This document shows positions 21,718-33,821 of a stretch of DNA of 64,000 nucleotides, piece after piece. A program made the position numbers and the translations under genes. The notes under the pieces were generated by a model. It saw nothing but the letters and a program-made list of their open reading frames with translations, ran no database searches and was not told the DNA's origin. Positions within the stretch are counted from its first letter, which is position 1. Each line of letters opens with the position of its first letter. The stretch is from Ulva prolifera (taxonomy: Eukaryota > Chlorophyta > Ulvophyceae > Ulvales > Ulvaceae), in the NCBI GenBank assembly GCA_023078555.1, contig CM041202.1, positions 2,228,022 to 2,292,021 on the forward strand. Direction: 5' to 3'.

Positions 21718-24700
21718 ACATATGCTTTACTTCTTCTGCTGCAAAACAGGAAGGCAGGACGTGTGATGCCGCCACTCAACACGGAACAATGCCCACACGA
21801 GGCTGTCTCGTGTGCAGTATGTGACAAGTCCACTGCCCTGCTTTGTGTGCAAGCCTTGTGTGGATGAGTGCAGGACGAACTGCCACCGTGCATCTGTCCT
21901 TGCAGCAGCTGGGACTGCATGGCTGTGGGGTTGACCCTGAGTGTGGCCTGGTAGCGCTGTGGCAGGTGTTTCAGGACATCAGAATCTCCGACCTTCCCCC
22001 CTTCTCCACACTAGCCCTCACAATCCCGGCGAGGAATAAATATGCGTTGTGTGCGTACATACGTGGGGGCCGCTCGTAGCAGCTAGATGCTACGGACGAG
22101 GTAGCGACAGACGCATTCAGCTCGCGATCGCTGCCGGTGCTCGAAATTTTAAAGCTGAGCAACGGCAGCGTGATTACTCAAGCTGCCTGCCGAATCAACA
22201 CGGCAGGACTTGAATCAAGACACAACCTGCACACGAGATCGTATGGAAGCGGGCCAGATCAGTGGTCGGCCGGCAGTTGTTGTCGGGGCCCTGCGGCATT
22301 TACAAAAGAGTGAACGGGAGAAAGGGCCCTGCGGCATCGATCGCCGGAGGTCGAGGAGACCTCGGCCGATCCACCCTCCAAAAACTCCTGATCCAGCCAC
22401 CAGTTCTGTGTCAGTGGAGATCTATCTCTTAGATGTGGTTCCGAGCCACGTATTCTGCAGCTTGCGAGACGAGGTGCATCCTGTGCCCAAACGACAGAAC
22501 TGGTCAGTTCGCGTGCGAGATGTGTTGTGGGACCCGCGGAAATGCAATGCGTCTCAAAGTACAGGTATTGCTCATATTGCAGCTTTTGGGTGAGGAGTAG
22601 GCTTGGATTGCGCCGGGAAGCCCTTTGCGCTGAGCGGCATCGACACATGCGAGCCCGGACATGTTGGTGTAGAGCGCCACAGCGCGCGCGATCTTGGCGC
22701 AATGACCCATGTTTATCGTCGACTGAGTCGCATCATGGTACGCATCGACTATGCATGCAAAGCTTCTATGCAGGGCGAAGTTCGTATGGAGCAGCTGTAC
22801 GAGCCTGGCACGTAACCCTCGGTCGCCCCAGCCTGAGCTACCGCACCCGCAAACATCTCACCCGCAGCTCGAAGAATAACAAGCTCAGCCAGCCCTTGCA
22901 AACGAAACTTTTCCGACTTCGCGTGCGTTATCGTCAGCATGGTGTAGCACGTCCCCGCGGATGCGTTCAGCCGCAGGCAACCTCGGAGATCGACCACTAG
23001 TCAGGAACCACCCATGCACGGCCGTGTTACGTACTGATCCGGCTTCATGGGCGAGAAGTCTGATCGCATGCGTCGCACGGCGTCACCCCGACGCGTGTGC
23101 GTCGTTGCATGTGATTACATGTGACTCCACGTCGGCACGTTCGGAGCGCAGATGTGCCGACGTGACGTTTTCACACGGGCCCGGCTGATAACCGCACCGC
23201 AGCGCCAAGCGTGGCCAGGCCTGCAAGTTCTGGAAAAGGCCTTGGGAACCTCACACGGCCTGCAACCACTCCTTGTGCGCCAGCGCCACTGGTTTCGGCA
23301 CGCTGGGGATCTATCGCTACATCTGCGCCACAGGACGAGGCGTGGCTGTCACCGCGTGCACGTCGTTGACACAAACCGCCAAGCAGGCCCGCCTTACAAG
23401 GCTGCCACCGTTGCACTGTGTCAAGAAGCTGCTGGGGCACGTTGTTAAGGCGCTCGTGTGCGTGCATGGTCATGGCAAGTCAGCCCTCTACGAGGCCTCG
23501 CGGAGTCGACCTCACGAGGTCGACCGAACGAGATCCTTCGACGGCCTGCATGGAGCCGTATCGAGCCGTCGTGTGTTCAGGCCATGGGCCGCGAGCACCT
23601 GGAGTGCCATGCTACAATTGAGGTTAAGGAGCAACAGGCGCAAGACCAGCGACAGCTTGCACAAGGTCTATGCTAAATCTGTCAGAAGACTCTTGTCACT
23701 TTTATAATCCTGGTCTGGGCTCTATGCAGGAGCAGCAGCGCATGTACATAAAGTGCACGCCTTCATGTCGATGCAAGTAGGGGACACCCAATCAAGACGC
23801 AGCCGCGGCACCAGGAGTCATGCAGCCCACGCTGGCCAAGCGCATGGCAAGAACGCCATGCTCGCAGGCAGGGAGTATTGCGCACAAATATTCCTTGTAG
23901 CTAGACAGAAGGAGACGAGAGCACAGATTTCCCGGCCTGTGTGCGCTGAGCTCCGCGCCACGAACCAGCTCTTGCTACTATCGATAGAGTGATCACTCTC
24001 CACCAGAGGCAGGGGCCGTTGCGTCGATCGTTTGAGAGCACTGTCCGCGAGTCAGCCGACGGGCGCATGCAAGCGGTCTGCATATATACACCACGCCATG
24101 CTACACAACAAACAGCCACCTTCGGTCGATGACCTACATGATGCCTCGGGTATTCGACCGTGCCAACGCAACGCTACACATCTTAGCTCTGACGCCGTGC
24201 AGCTGCTGCAACACTAGTACTGCCCCCACGCGCGTTGAGAGGCTGGCATGACCACAGCGAGGGGGGTGTGGCGCGCCATGGCGCCTAGGGGCCACAGGGT
24301 GACGTGGTCATCGACGCATCACTGCCGCTCTGGGCGCCCAGACTCCCGCGCCAAGCTTCGCCGCATGCAGGAGCTGCGCAGCGAGAGCTGCAGTGCTACT
24401 TCACAGCGTGTCGCGTGCATGCGCGCCATGCCGATGCGCATCTACGGGCTGGAACCATGCATACGCCACTATGATATCATATGCCATCACGGGTGTTGCT
24501 CCGCCGTGCATGTCGTCCCGTAGTCACGGGCCGACGGCGCCATGCTCCGTGCTGTGAAATTCCTCCGTGAAAAGCTGCAAAGCGTTCTATCGCCAGCGCG
24601 CTGACGGCAATGAGGCCCCTCTAGAGGTGCTTTATTCCGCGCCTTATGCAGAGCACAGCGGCACGCTGTCGCGGACTCGATTCGACTCGAAATCTCCGGG

Positions 24701-26243
24701 CTCCAGGCGCCTCGAGATCTCTGGTGCCTGCGCACTTACATGTACAGCATGGCGCAGTCGCGTCCTCCCCTGGCTCACCACGGGGTGTGGACTCGTCCGC
24801 GCTGCGGCACACACGCGACGCATGCATTCCCGGGACACACTTCCAGATGACGTCTGCTGACACACGTCGATGCGCCCCGCCCTCGCCTCTGCCCCAGCCA
24901 TCACATCAACTACGACAGGGCGTGGGCGAGAGGCACGGTGAAGTGGCAAGTGTTGCGCTTCGAAGCAGCCACGGCTGATACTAGCTGGCCAAGGCCGGCG
25001 TGTGCATGTGTGTTGACACACGATCGCGTGCTTCGCGCGCATGCACCGGGCCTCTTTTGTGATGCCGGATGATGCAGCAGCGAGTGAATTGTACTCGGCA
25101 TCGCGCGCTGGACTGGGCTGTGGCAGCACGCACAGAAGTGCATCGCGACGCTTGCATGAACCTCCGGCCGCAGCTACTAGCCTGTGCCGATACAACAAGC
25201 GTAGGATGTGAGAGCTGATGCAGCCGGTGAGGCAGGGAGCTCTGCTGCAGCGGCCACGGATGCGAGTGCTGGCAGTGGGCAGTCTGTGGGTGCCAGTCAA
25301 GGGCCGGAGAGCATGCTGGCAGACTGCGTGTGGCTGTTTGGCTGTGATGCATGCGTTGCGGAAGCAAAGGCGTGTGTGTCACTGTGCGCTCATCACCGTC
25401 TGCCTGCGGTCCGTTGCATGCCGGCCGCTGCGCTAAGGTTGATCCAACCACCAGTCAATCCAGCACTGGCCAAGCTTGCAACAAAATCCTGGGTCACGAC
25501 CTCGCGTTATATCGGAGTTTGTTCCGTCGCCACTTCACAGTTCGTACTGGAGACCACTATACCTGAAGATACCGGGTGGCTGCATTTAAACCAGATAGCA
25601 GCGCTGAGATGCACGATTGGTTGTGTGACGACAGTGCTTGGACATGAGATAAAGTGTCCCCGCTCCTGCATATCAAACATTTCGTGTGGATAGCTTGTGG
25701 AGACCTCGCTGTAAGCTTCAGCTGGCAAGTCGACGACAGGTAAGGCAGCGGTCCGCTTTACCTCACTGCCGAACAATGAATATTCTCTAGTGAGTGGAGC
25801 AGAAACGGATGCTCAGCATGCCGCAGCTGGCAGCCAGCCCTACCTTAGGACAGCGCAGTTGACCCCGCAGCGTAGCGTGTGCCTGCCGATCCGGGGTCCG
25901 CGTCGTTGTATCTGCTCCGCAGCAGTCATGCCCAGGCGATGCGCCGAAGTCATTGCGCATAGTGTCTTGCTGGAGGTGTATGTGCCGAGACCGTGACCGT
26001 GGCATGTGCGGGATGGGGCGGAGATTGGTATCGAACCTTTCGATGGTGATGAGCATACCCCCCCCGCTTTTCCTCTCACTCTTCGCGCAGTGGCGCACTA
26101 GCTATCGGGCGATGGTGTTATAATGTTGTCTGTAGCCCACTCGCGTGAGTCGGTCTCGCCTGATGCAGGCGTCTGCCTGGTGCCGTACTGAGCTCCATGC
26201 TCTGACCCACGCAGCTGCCGCAGGTACTCTCAGCTCGTGTAAG

Positions 26244-29200
26244 ATGGGCCGTTTCAGCGCCCTAGTTCCTGCCGTGGCAGCCGCAGCCCTGCTCAGCGGC
26301 CAAGCAGGTGCGACTTCAGCCCTCCACCCTTGCTGCAGTATAACACTGCAGCATCACCGCTACGCTGCAGCATCCGGCCGCAGCGTCACATTAAGATTGC
26401 TTCGACGTTCCGGATCCCGTGCGTCATGTGAACTGTGAACATGAGCCCGAAGCTGTGGGAACTTGGCAGTATTCTTTTTCACAATGTGGCGTTTTTACTG
26501 TCAGGCCTCAGCAGCTGATCCTTGGGCCATCTCCACATGCGATGCCCTGACGATGGAAGGCCCAAGAGGGTGGCAGTGTTGTGCGCACACGAGTCGCCAG
26601 CCCGTCTGCCTCCTCCGAGGGTTCGCCCATGGCACACGCAATCTCTCGTAGACTCGGCAGCAGTGTTCGAGACAACATTGTCGTTGGCCATTGTCCGGCG
26701 ATGTAACGACGGAATGTCATCGCCCATCACCGATGCATGCCTACGTGACCATGCCATCTGCATCACCGTCATGCACCCCCCCCGATCATCCACTGTCATA
26801 GGCCCCGAAAGTTGACAGCGTGATGACGATTCGCAGTATCACAAGATGATGCCTGTCTGCGTGGTAACAGATATGCCATTTTCACCGGGTGTATCTTTCT
26901 TTTTGCTGAGATATCTTCTGAAGTGACACTTGCCGTGCAGTAGTGGCTCAAGATGCCATCGCCAGGTGTTCGTTCAACTCGATCGCCACCGGAGCTAGTC
27001 AATCAGCACAAGTTGGAGCTCAACTGGGTGTGTTCTCTGACTCTACCCTCTAGTTTCGGCAGTGCGGTGTAATCTGAAGAGCCAGCCGCACTACCAAATC
27101 CAGATGTGCTATTGCAACTGCAGCTGATGAAGAATTTTGCCCATGGCCAATTTGTATTCTTAGACCTACCTGTGTTTTTTCCTCCCCTCACGTTTTGATG
27201 TGACCAAGAGATTGGTCAGAGGTGTTGAGCCTGTTGATGTCCTTGATTTGAGGGGCTGGGAGTGTTGTGCAGGTGTGACTGTCTCGGATTTCATCTGTGG
27301 CACACCTGGCAACACCATCACCGCGACTCAACTTCTCCAGGAAACTGCCACTGCCGTGGCTTCTGCTGTGGTCAATGCTACTGTGTCATGCTTTGCAAGT
27401 GCGATCCCATGTTCCATGTCACGGCCTTCATTCTCCCATTCAAAGACTGTACCCTGAACCTTTCGGAATGGACTGTCCAACTGAGTGTATGTTCACAATG
27501 GCCAACCAGCACATCTCACTGGTGTCCCATTTTGCAGCCAACACTTCGTCCTTCACCTTCAACGGTGTTTCTCTAGCCACTGGAGTTGCGCAGACAATTG
27601 CATCAGCAGCCGTTGATGTTGTTGCCAACGCTCAGGTCTGTGAGAACTGCACTGCCTCTGCGGCAACTGCCAGTCAGCTCTTCGAGGAGATTATTGTGCG
27701 GGCCATCGCTGAGAATGAGTTCACCCTCGAGGGCGCGGGCTCCCCAGGAGTGACGGTCGAGCAAGCCGCGTCCGTGTTCATAGAGTCGGTGGTCAACAAC
27801 ACAGTCATTGCTGCAGCTTCGGTGCGTCCCCTGTACCATATGTATATCTTCCTGACTGCCCAATCACCTGTGTATGCCTGATGCCCTACCAGCATGCATT
27901 TTGAATATGTGCCCATAAGCACCCACGGAATGTACTGGATGGAGCTGAGTTGGATGCATTGTTCATGTCTGTGTTCGTTTATGGGGACTGTCCCCGATGA
28001 CATCATGGATTACAAGCAGGTGCTGTGCATCTGGATCCAACTGGCCATGATCAATCGGTCAATGTGAGTTTCATCATGCAGTTCAACGTGCTCGTCCAAA
28101 CATCCCTCGACTCCTGCGAAGTCCTCATCGACACTGGCCTCGAGGTCGGAAACATCAGCAACCCCAGCACGGCCCTGTGCACTGTCGGTGCCCGCTCTGA
28201 CTTCATCTCCGACAGCTCCAATGGCATCGCTGACCTGACAGCATCAGTGGTTGCCCAGGCTTGCGCTGCTTCGACCGCTCAGTCAGAGGTTGACGTCAAC
28301 GCTGTCCTGAGTGTGCGTCTCCCTGCCCTTCTCCCTTTCCTTGTTGCATCCTTGCCTGCGCCTGGTCCATTTGGAAGCACTGCATTGGTGCTTGCCTGAT
28401 GTTCATCTGTGCCTGATCTTGCTGCGTGCATGTGAAACCATGGCCTTGCCTTTGCTCTGTATGTGGGTAGCATAGTGCGAAGCGCCACACTACTTTGTGG
28501 CTGTGATGTATGGAAACCGAATCGTGTTGTTCACATACGTTGCAAACGTGCAGGCTGTTGCCACGGCTCAGGCCACTGCCATCGTCGACCTCCTCCTTGC
28601 ATGTGAAATCCAAGGCAATGGCTCTGCGTGCGGCGAGGCTGCCGGTTTTGCCAACGCTGTCGCATCGGCTGTCGCTGAGGCCTTTGCCCGCGGTGTTGCT
28701 AGCGCACAGTCCTTCTGCCCTGATAACCTCTGTGAGACTTCCACAGAGGCCGTCCTCGAGGCCGTGCTCCCCGTCTTCGCTTCGGCCGCCCAGAGCGCCA
28801 GCATCTCCAACGCCTGCGCCGCCGGCCCCATCGGTGATATCTCTATCGAACTCATCACCCAGCAGATTGTCACCGACACCGCCACTGCCATCGCTGATGT
28901 CATCGCTGCTGCCTCTGTCGCTGATGGTGTCTGCAACATCAGCCTGTCCCTCGGCGCTCAAGCTATTGAGGGCACATTCACTGACACTGGGCCCACCGGC
29001 ACCACCACCGTTGTCGTCAACGGCGTGCCCCAGCCCAGCCCAACCCCTGCCACCCCCGCAACCCCTGCAACCCCCGCCACCCCTGCCACCCCCACAACCC
29101 CCGCCACCCCTGCCACACCCGCCACCCCTTCAACCCCCGTCGTCATTGTGAAGACCCCTACAACCCCCACCGTCCCGGCGAAGACACCTCCCGTTGTCCC

Positions 29201-29417
29201 CCACCCCGCTTGCTCTGCCACATGTGTGCGCAACAACCGCAAGTGCGGTGGTGATGGAGTTCCGTTCGCGCTGCCATGCTGCAGCTCACACTACAAGTGT
29301 GTGAAGAGGAGCAACTCCTTCTCGCAGTGCCGCCGTGGTGGTGTGCCAGGGCTGGTTCAATGGGATGGGACCATCCTCACCTGCGGCATGGCCACCGGTG
29401 GTTCGGCCTCGCACTAA
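26244..29417 (+). CDS. Gene B: secreted Ala-rich, Cys-ladder protein with long Thr-Pro linker
   Basis: Five exons: 26244-26307, 27273-27398, 27538-27821, 28082-28312 and 28554-29417. The model is open throughout and predicts 522 aa. Residues 1-20 (MGRFSALVPAVAAAALLSGQ) form a signal peptide. It aligns module by module with genes A, C and D: FICGT...VSCF in exon 2, QVCENC in exon 3, three spaced Cys in exon 4, LACEIQGNGSACG and SFCPDNLC in exon 5. The last exon fuses what are four exons in A and D, so introns 5-7 are absent. A TPATPATP-type linker of about 50 residues leads to the 8-Cys domain (C-x3-C-x6-C-x10-CC-x5-C-x9-C-x17-C, ending FSQC...WDGTILTC). Codon use is less GC-biased than in its paralogues and no poly-C intron is present. 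The ATG has A at -3 and G at +4. No named family is recognised. Confidence 0.82.
29032..29143 (+). repeat. Coding Thr-Pro-Ala repeat in gene B
   Basis: Tandem ACCCC(T/C)GC(C/A) units encode a repeated T-P-A linker between the Ala-rich region and the 8-Cys domain. Such Pro/Thr linkers are typical of extracellular modular proteins and, in green algae, are often hydroxylated and O-glycosylated. Repeat number is likely to vary between strains. Confidence 0.8.
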
Positions 29418-30719
29418 GGTGGGGAAGTGTGTCAGTTTTGCCAGCCTCCCGATTGTTCATGTTTGAACCATTCAATTCTTCGCCGCGGCTGGGAGAGTGG
29501 TCGTGAAGAATGTGAAAAGTGTGCCCGTGTTCGTGCCTGCCCTCGCTTTCAGAAGCTTGCCGTGAGGGGGACATGGTGGATTCCACCACCACCACTTGAG
29601 GCGTCAGAGGTGTAGGTGAGTGTTGCTTGAAGTCTCTCACGCCCCATGGGGATAACTGTGACATGTGACGAGAGATGTTTCCTCTTGAATTCCATTCCTT
29701 AGTGCATAAGGACATAATTGTGTCACGCTAGCATCTAGCCTATTTGGTATGCAGTAACCTGTTTTGCCGGTGAGAGCTTGCCTGCCGTGGTGGAGGTGGA
29801 GGTGTGATCGAATATGATGCATATTGCCACCTTGTAGGTTGGTGTGCAGACCATGGTTGCAGAGGCAAACGTCCTGAATAATTGAGAATAAGCAAAGAGC
29901 AATTCAATGACCCTTCCCTCCATCTGGTAATTCAATAGTATCCCATATGGGTTGAACTTTTCAACATGCACTGGGCACACTGGTGTGCAGTCATCAGCCA
30001 CACGAAGACATTGTCATCCAATCTGCTCCAGTCTCATATGATCATGCCTGCTTCACAATCTCTCCAGTGAAACCTCTCATTATGTGTTCACAGCTCAACA
30101 TAATCCGCCAGTTAGAGACACAGAGGGATTCATCTAACCCCATTCATGGCTCTGATATAGCATGCATATTTGGGGAGATTGCTCCTGGTGTTGCATGTGG
30201 TACAAGTGGTATAACAACTGACCAAAGACAGTGTCAGTCCAAGTATGCACGATTACTCTGAGACAACACGGCACAAGTAACTCAACCTCTGACACACAAC
30301 GTCATCCAGGGCATTCCAGAGCATATAGTTTTCCATATGCTCACAAATCTGTCATCACACAAGTCAGTTTCTGTTCATACATGCAGCAAAGATGTGAACC
30401 TGACGACCCGAGCTCCTAAAAGCCGGCGGCATATACTCCATTGTTTCAAAGGAATGTAAAAACTCTTCTGTTATCTCTGCAGCACAGCAGCCTTGCATTA
30501 ATGTAGTCACCTTGTAGCCACTGAGTTGCAACAAAAGTACACTTCCTACCTCACAGATCCCCCCCTCCCCCTCCAACAAAATAGATATCATGGCGACTGT
30601 GACAGCATTACATTGGAGCCGTTGGCCTAGTCATACCTCACATCCCCAGGCTGTGCAGCCACCAAATGCAATGCTTGCTGGGCAGAGGCCTCAAAGACCA
30701 AATTTCATTGACCATGTAG
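29418..30719. other. Intergenic region after gene B
   Basis: I see no supportable gene. It should contain the 3' UTR of gene B; TGTAA was not found within the first kilobase. Composition drops in GC between about 29850 and 30550. Confidence 0.4.
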
Positions 30720-31110
30720 AGATGGTGCCATGTGGGCGAGCACATCTTGGCGGTTCGGCCTGCACGCCAACCAACCAGCGAAAGACGCGAGGTTGTCCGA
30801 CGGGACTGTGGGCGCGCTCGCAACTTCCTTGCCCATGTAATGAGCCATCAGTGGAGCATGCGAACACACCTGGCAGCCAGGCTGCCAGCACAGCATCATG
30901 GACAGACCGAGCATTGCGTTCTCATGTACCGCCCGTTTGGCAGCGGCGCCAGCCCCCGCAGCCGTTTCGGCAAGCCTATGTGTCGCAGTTAATGCTCGTG
31001 CACACTTTTGGACCAATGTGTCTGTACGTCTCGTGTGCACAACAGTGCGAGGGAGCAGGCGTCTGTACCTGGTGCTCGTGCTGCTGATCAGCCGCGGCGA
31101 CGCTGTGGAC
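30720..31110 (-). pseudogene. Truncated relic of the retroelement C-terminus
   Basis: Read on the - strand, it parallels the end of the element at 11484-15371. HETYRHIGP matches HETYGRIGP. After a frameshift, LAETAAGAGAAAKRAVHENA matches LADVAAGSGAASRRLFLENA, then APLMAHYMGKEV matches APLMARHAGKEV, then VPSDNL matches VPSDDL. Only the last part of the putative endonuclease region remains. It is a dead 5'-truncated copy, as expected for target-primed insertion. Confidence 0.75.
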
Positions 31111-31848
31111 AGCTGTGACACAGAGCTTCGAGGCGGGGCGAGAACGCGGGGCGCACACTCGTCACAGGAAAGCCCTGGCGCACCCTCAGCAGAATTGCAA
31201 AGCCATCAGGCTCGCTGCGCTCAGCAGCTTTGCATGGGCTGGGCAGGGCCTTCAATGTGGCGCCCTGTATGGCGGCCGACTGCTGTGGCGGTCCCTACGT
31301 GCCTCCCTGCCATTGGGGGTCCCCCCCACCGATGTGTTGCAGACATAAAGTTAAGAAACCCTGGCAACTCTGCATGAACAGGACCACATGCTGAAGGCGA
31401 GAACCACCTGGTAACCAGCCTCAGGCAATCGTACGCAATTCACAGGGCCTCCTCATGTGCTCAGCGAGGTGGTTATGTACGGGTGATTCGACCCCGGGGC
31501 CCCAAAGCATACGCAGAGTTCGAATACTGAAATCCACCACCGTTTGATCAGCAGGGGTAGCTTTCACACCGTCCTCAAACCAATGGACTCGGGAGGTGGC
31601 GCGGCCAACACGAGGGTGGAGGGGGCCAGAGGCCCCGAAGGGGCGGGGGTGCGTGCGCACGACACCGGCAAGGGTGGCTAGCCGCAGCCAGGCAGCCAGC
31701 TAGGCAGGGCTGCGGTGTGCGAGGGTATGCGGCGGCATGGAGGCTGCTGTGGGGAGCAGGCGCCAGGAGGCTGGAGGGGCCTAGTCACCTCGACGGCGGC
31801 ACCGGCAGCCCTGCGGTATCTCTATAGGTCAAGGCCTTAACGGTAGAC

Positions 31849-31900
31849 AAATAACGCTCCGCCTTTGGGCGCCTAGGCGCCCAAAGGCGGAGCGTTATTT
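31849..31900. repeat. Perfect 52-bp palindrome
   Basis: AAATAACGCTCCGCCTTTGG plus GCGCCT is followed directly by its reverse complement. It lies 80 bases from a copy of the main palindromic family but does not share its sequence. Confidence 0.95.
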
Positions 31901-31980
31901 TTCTACTGATGAGGATGCACACATGTACAGTGCATTTAAATCTCGAAATTTCGAGTGGCATGTAACATGCCTTCGGAATG

Positions 31981-32075
31981 TGTGGCAATCCAGTGATATA
32001 GCCGCTATACCACTGGACCCTTGCACGGCGTGCAAGCAACCAGTGGTGAAGCGGCCATATCCCTGGATCGCCACA
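31981..32075. repeat. 95-bp imperfect double palindromic element
   Basis: This is a diverged copy of the 100-bp form: TGTGGCAATCCAGTGATATA at the left, CTTGCACG/CGTGCAAG at the centre, and a right half with several changes (CAACCAGTGGTGAAGCGG) ending CGCCACA. It shows how the perfect copy decays. Confidence 0.9.
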
Positions 32076-33105
32076 GAGTCGTAGAACCCTGGGAGATCTT
32101 GCTCAGGTACAGTACCTCCAGGGAAGTGATGGCATGTGGCCATGGCGTGGCGCCACATCTGGACGCGCAGATTTGAACGGACGGCGACATTTTTTCCATA
32201 TTGGCCTGAGAGCGATGGCCCAGGGAGTGCATTCTCGGCGCCTTGCCGCGTCCGCAGGGGCAGCTGCGCGCGCCCTGGCCGGAGCCGAAGGCCTTCCCCA
32301 AGCCGCCGCCGGCCATGCACAGCAACCTCACCTACCCAGGTACTCGTATTAGTAGAATTGAGACACAGACGTCACGGGGCCTGGAGGCGCGCCGCGCCGC
32401 GAGCCGTGCCGACTCGTTAGCCCTCGCCCAGCCGCATGCCGGGCCGCTGTCGCATGCGCCCCTCCCAAAGGTCACAGGCGTGCTGCGTGCTGCGTGCTGC
32501 GTGCTGCATCCGCAACGTCCGCAGCGCGGTGCCAGAGGCCCATGCCTCCGTGGCTGGCGGTGAGGCAGTAGCTCTCCTGGGCCTGGTGAAGCTGAGCTGG
32601 TACAACGTGGACAGTGTCCCCTGCAGCTGGACACGCCGAGCATGATGCTCAGGCCGCGCAGCACACGCATGCATGATGGCTGCGGCAACAACCAGCGTTC
32701 GATCTCAGGAGTTCAGCTGAAGCTACTACGCCCCATGGCTACTGTGTGGTGGCGTGCAGGCTGCCCTGGCGAGCACATGCATGGGCGTGTGCCGTGGTGG
32801 TGTATACACCTTTGCATACACATACTATGCCATTCTGTCACCTGAGGTAACATCCTCATATGATCATCTTCATATGATATCATTAGCACTGACACATGTC
32901 TCCACATCTCTCCCAACCCCAAAAAGGCCGGTTGATCTGAAAAAGGCCGATTGCGCAGACATATCCCCAGACGTGCACGGTAAGATGTGCTGATGCTGAG
33001 CAGGGAGCGCTGATATCATATGGGCGTGCTGATGCTGAGCAGGGAGCAGGTACCGATGCACCATGCTGTGGACTGTGCAGTACATGCATGCTTTCCCTGC
33101 CTTCC

Positions 33106-33150
33106 TGTGGCAATCCAGTGATATGGCCGCTATATCACTGGATTGCCACA
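33106..33150. repeat. 45-bp palindromic element (short form)
   Basis: TGTGGCAATCCAGTGATATG to CACTGGATTGCCACA, symmetric about the centre with one mismatched pair. Confidence 0.9.
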
Positions 33151-33804
33151 CTTCCCGCCCCTGCAGCACATGTTGCCTACATACATTATATAGTGCGGAT
33201 ACCTATACTATACCTACACCTACACTATACCTACGTAGGCTACAGGGGCTGGAAGTGGTAGTACAGCTCAGCTTGTGTCCAACTAGTACTCACCGGTTTT
33301 CCTGGGCTCAGTTCTCCCGGGCTTGTCGAAGGCTTCGGCTGTGGCTGCAGGGGCGCACACATGTGGCAACTCTTGAGGCCATATTTATAGGACAACAGCA
33401 GTGGCCGTGTCATGGAATTGGAATTGTGAAGGGTGGCACGTAGGCCTGTTGTGTGCAGCTAGGCGGGACAGGCTCCCTTGTCCACACCCCCGCTCTGGAG
33501 GCTGCCAGTGCCTGCGGCCACAACTCCGCGCATGCATGTCTACTTTGGATTGTGGTGTGCACTTGAGCGATATGTTCCAGCAGGCAAGAAATGCCCAAGA
33601 TACAGCCAGTTCCAGCCAATGACAAGATGCATGGGCATGTACATGTCTGGGATTACACTGAGACCACATGCATGCTCTCAGTGCTCTGGGAGTTGACAGC
33701 ACTTCTACAGTTTATAAGGCTATGAGGATGCATACGTCCGTGCTCTGGAAGTCCAGAGCACTGATATAGCTTGCAAGGCTATGAAACTCACAGTCGGTTG
33801 GGGT

Positions 33805-33821
33805 GGGGGGGGGGGGGGGGG
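33805..33821 (-). repeat. Poly-G tract (17 G; poly-C on the - strand)
   Basis: A run of 17 G. No - strand gene was found to place it after a donor. Confidence 0.85.

Larger units (their letters stand above)
15372..26243. other. Repeat-rich intergenic region between the retroelement and gene B
   Basis: About 10.9 kb without a supportable gene. It holds several palindromic elements, a 96-bp tandem duplication, C runs (16 C at 20617, 22 C at 21037), a 71-nt hairpin at 21647 and a 15-T run near 18284. Open frames on both strands have shadow composition and no domain I recognise. A spliced gene with short exons could be missed, especially around 20500-23500. Confidence 0.4.
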
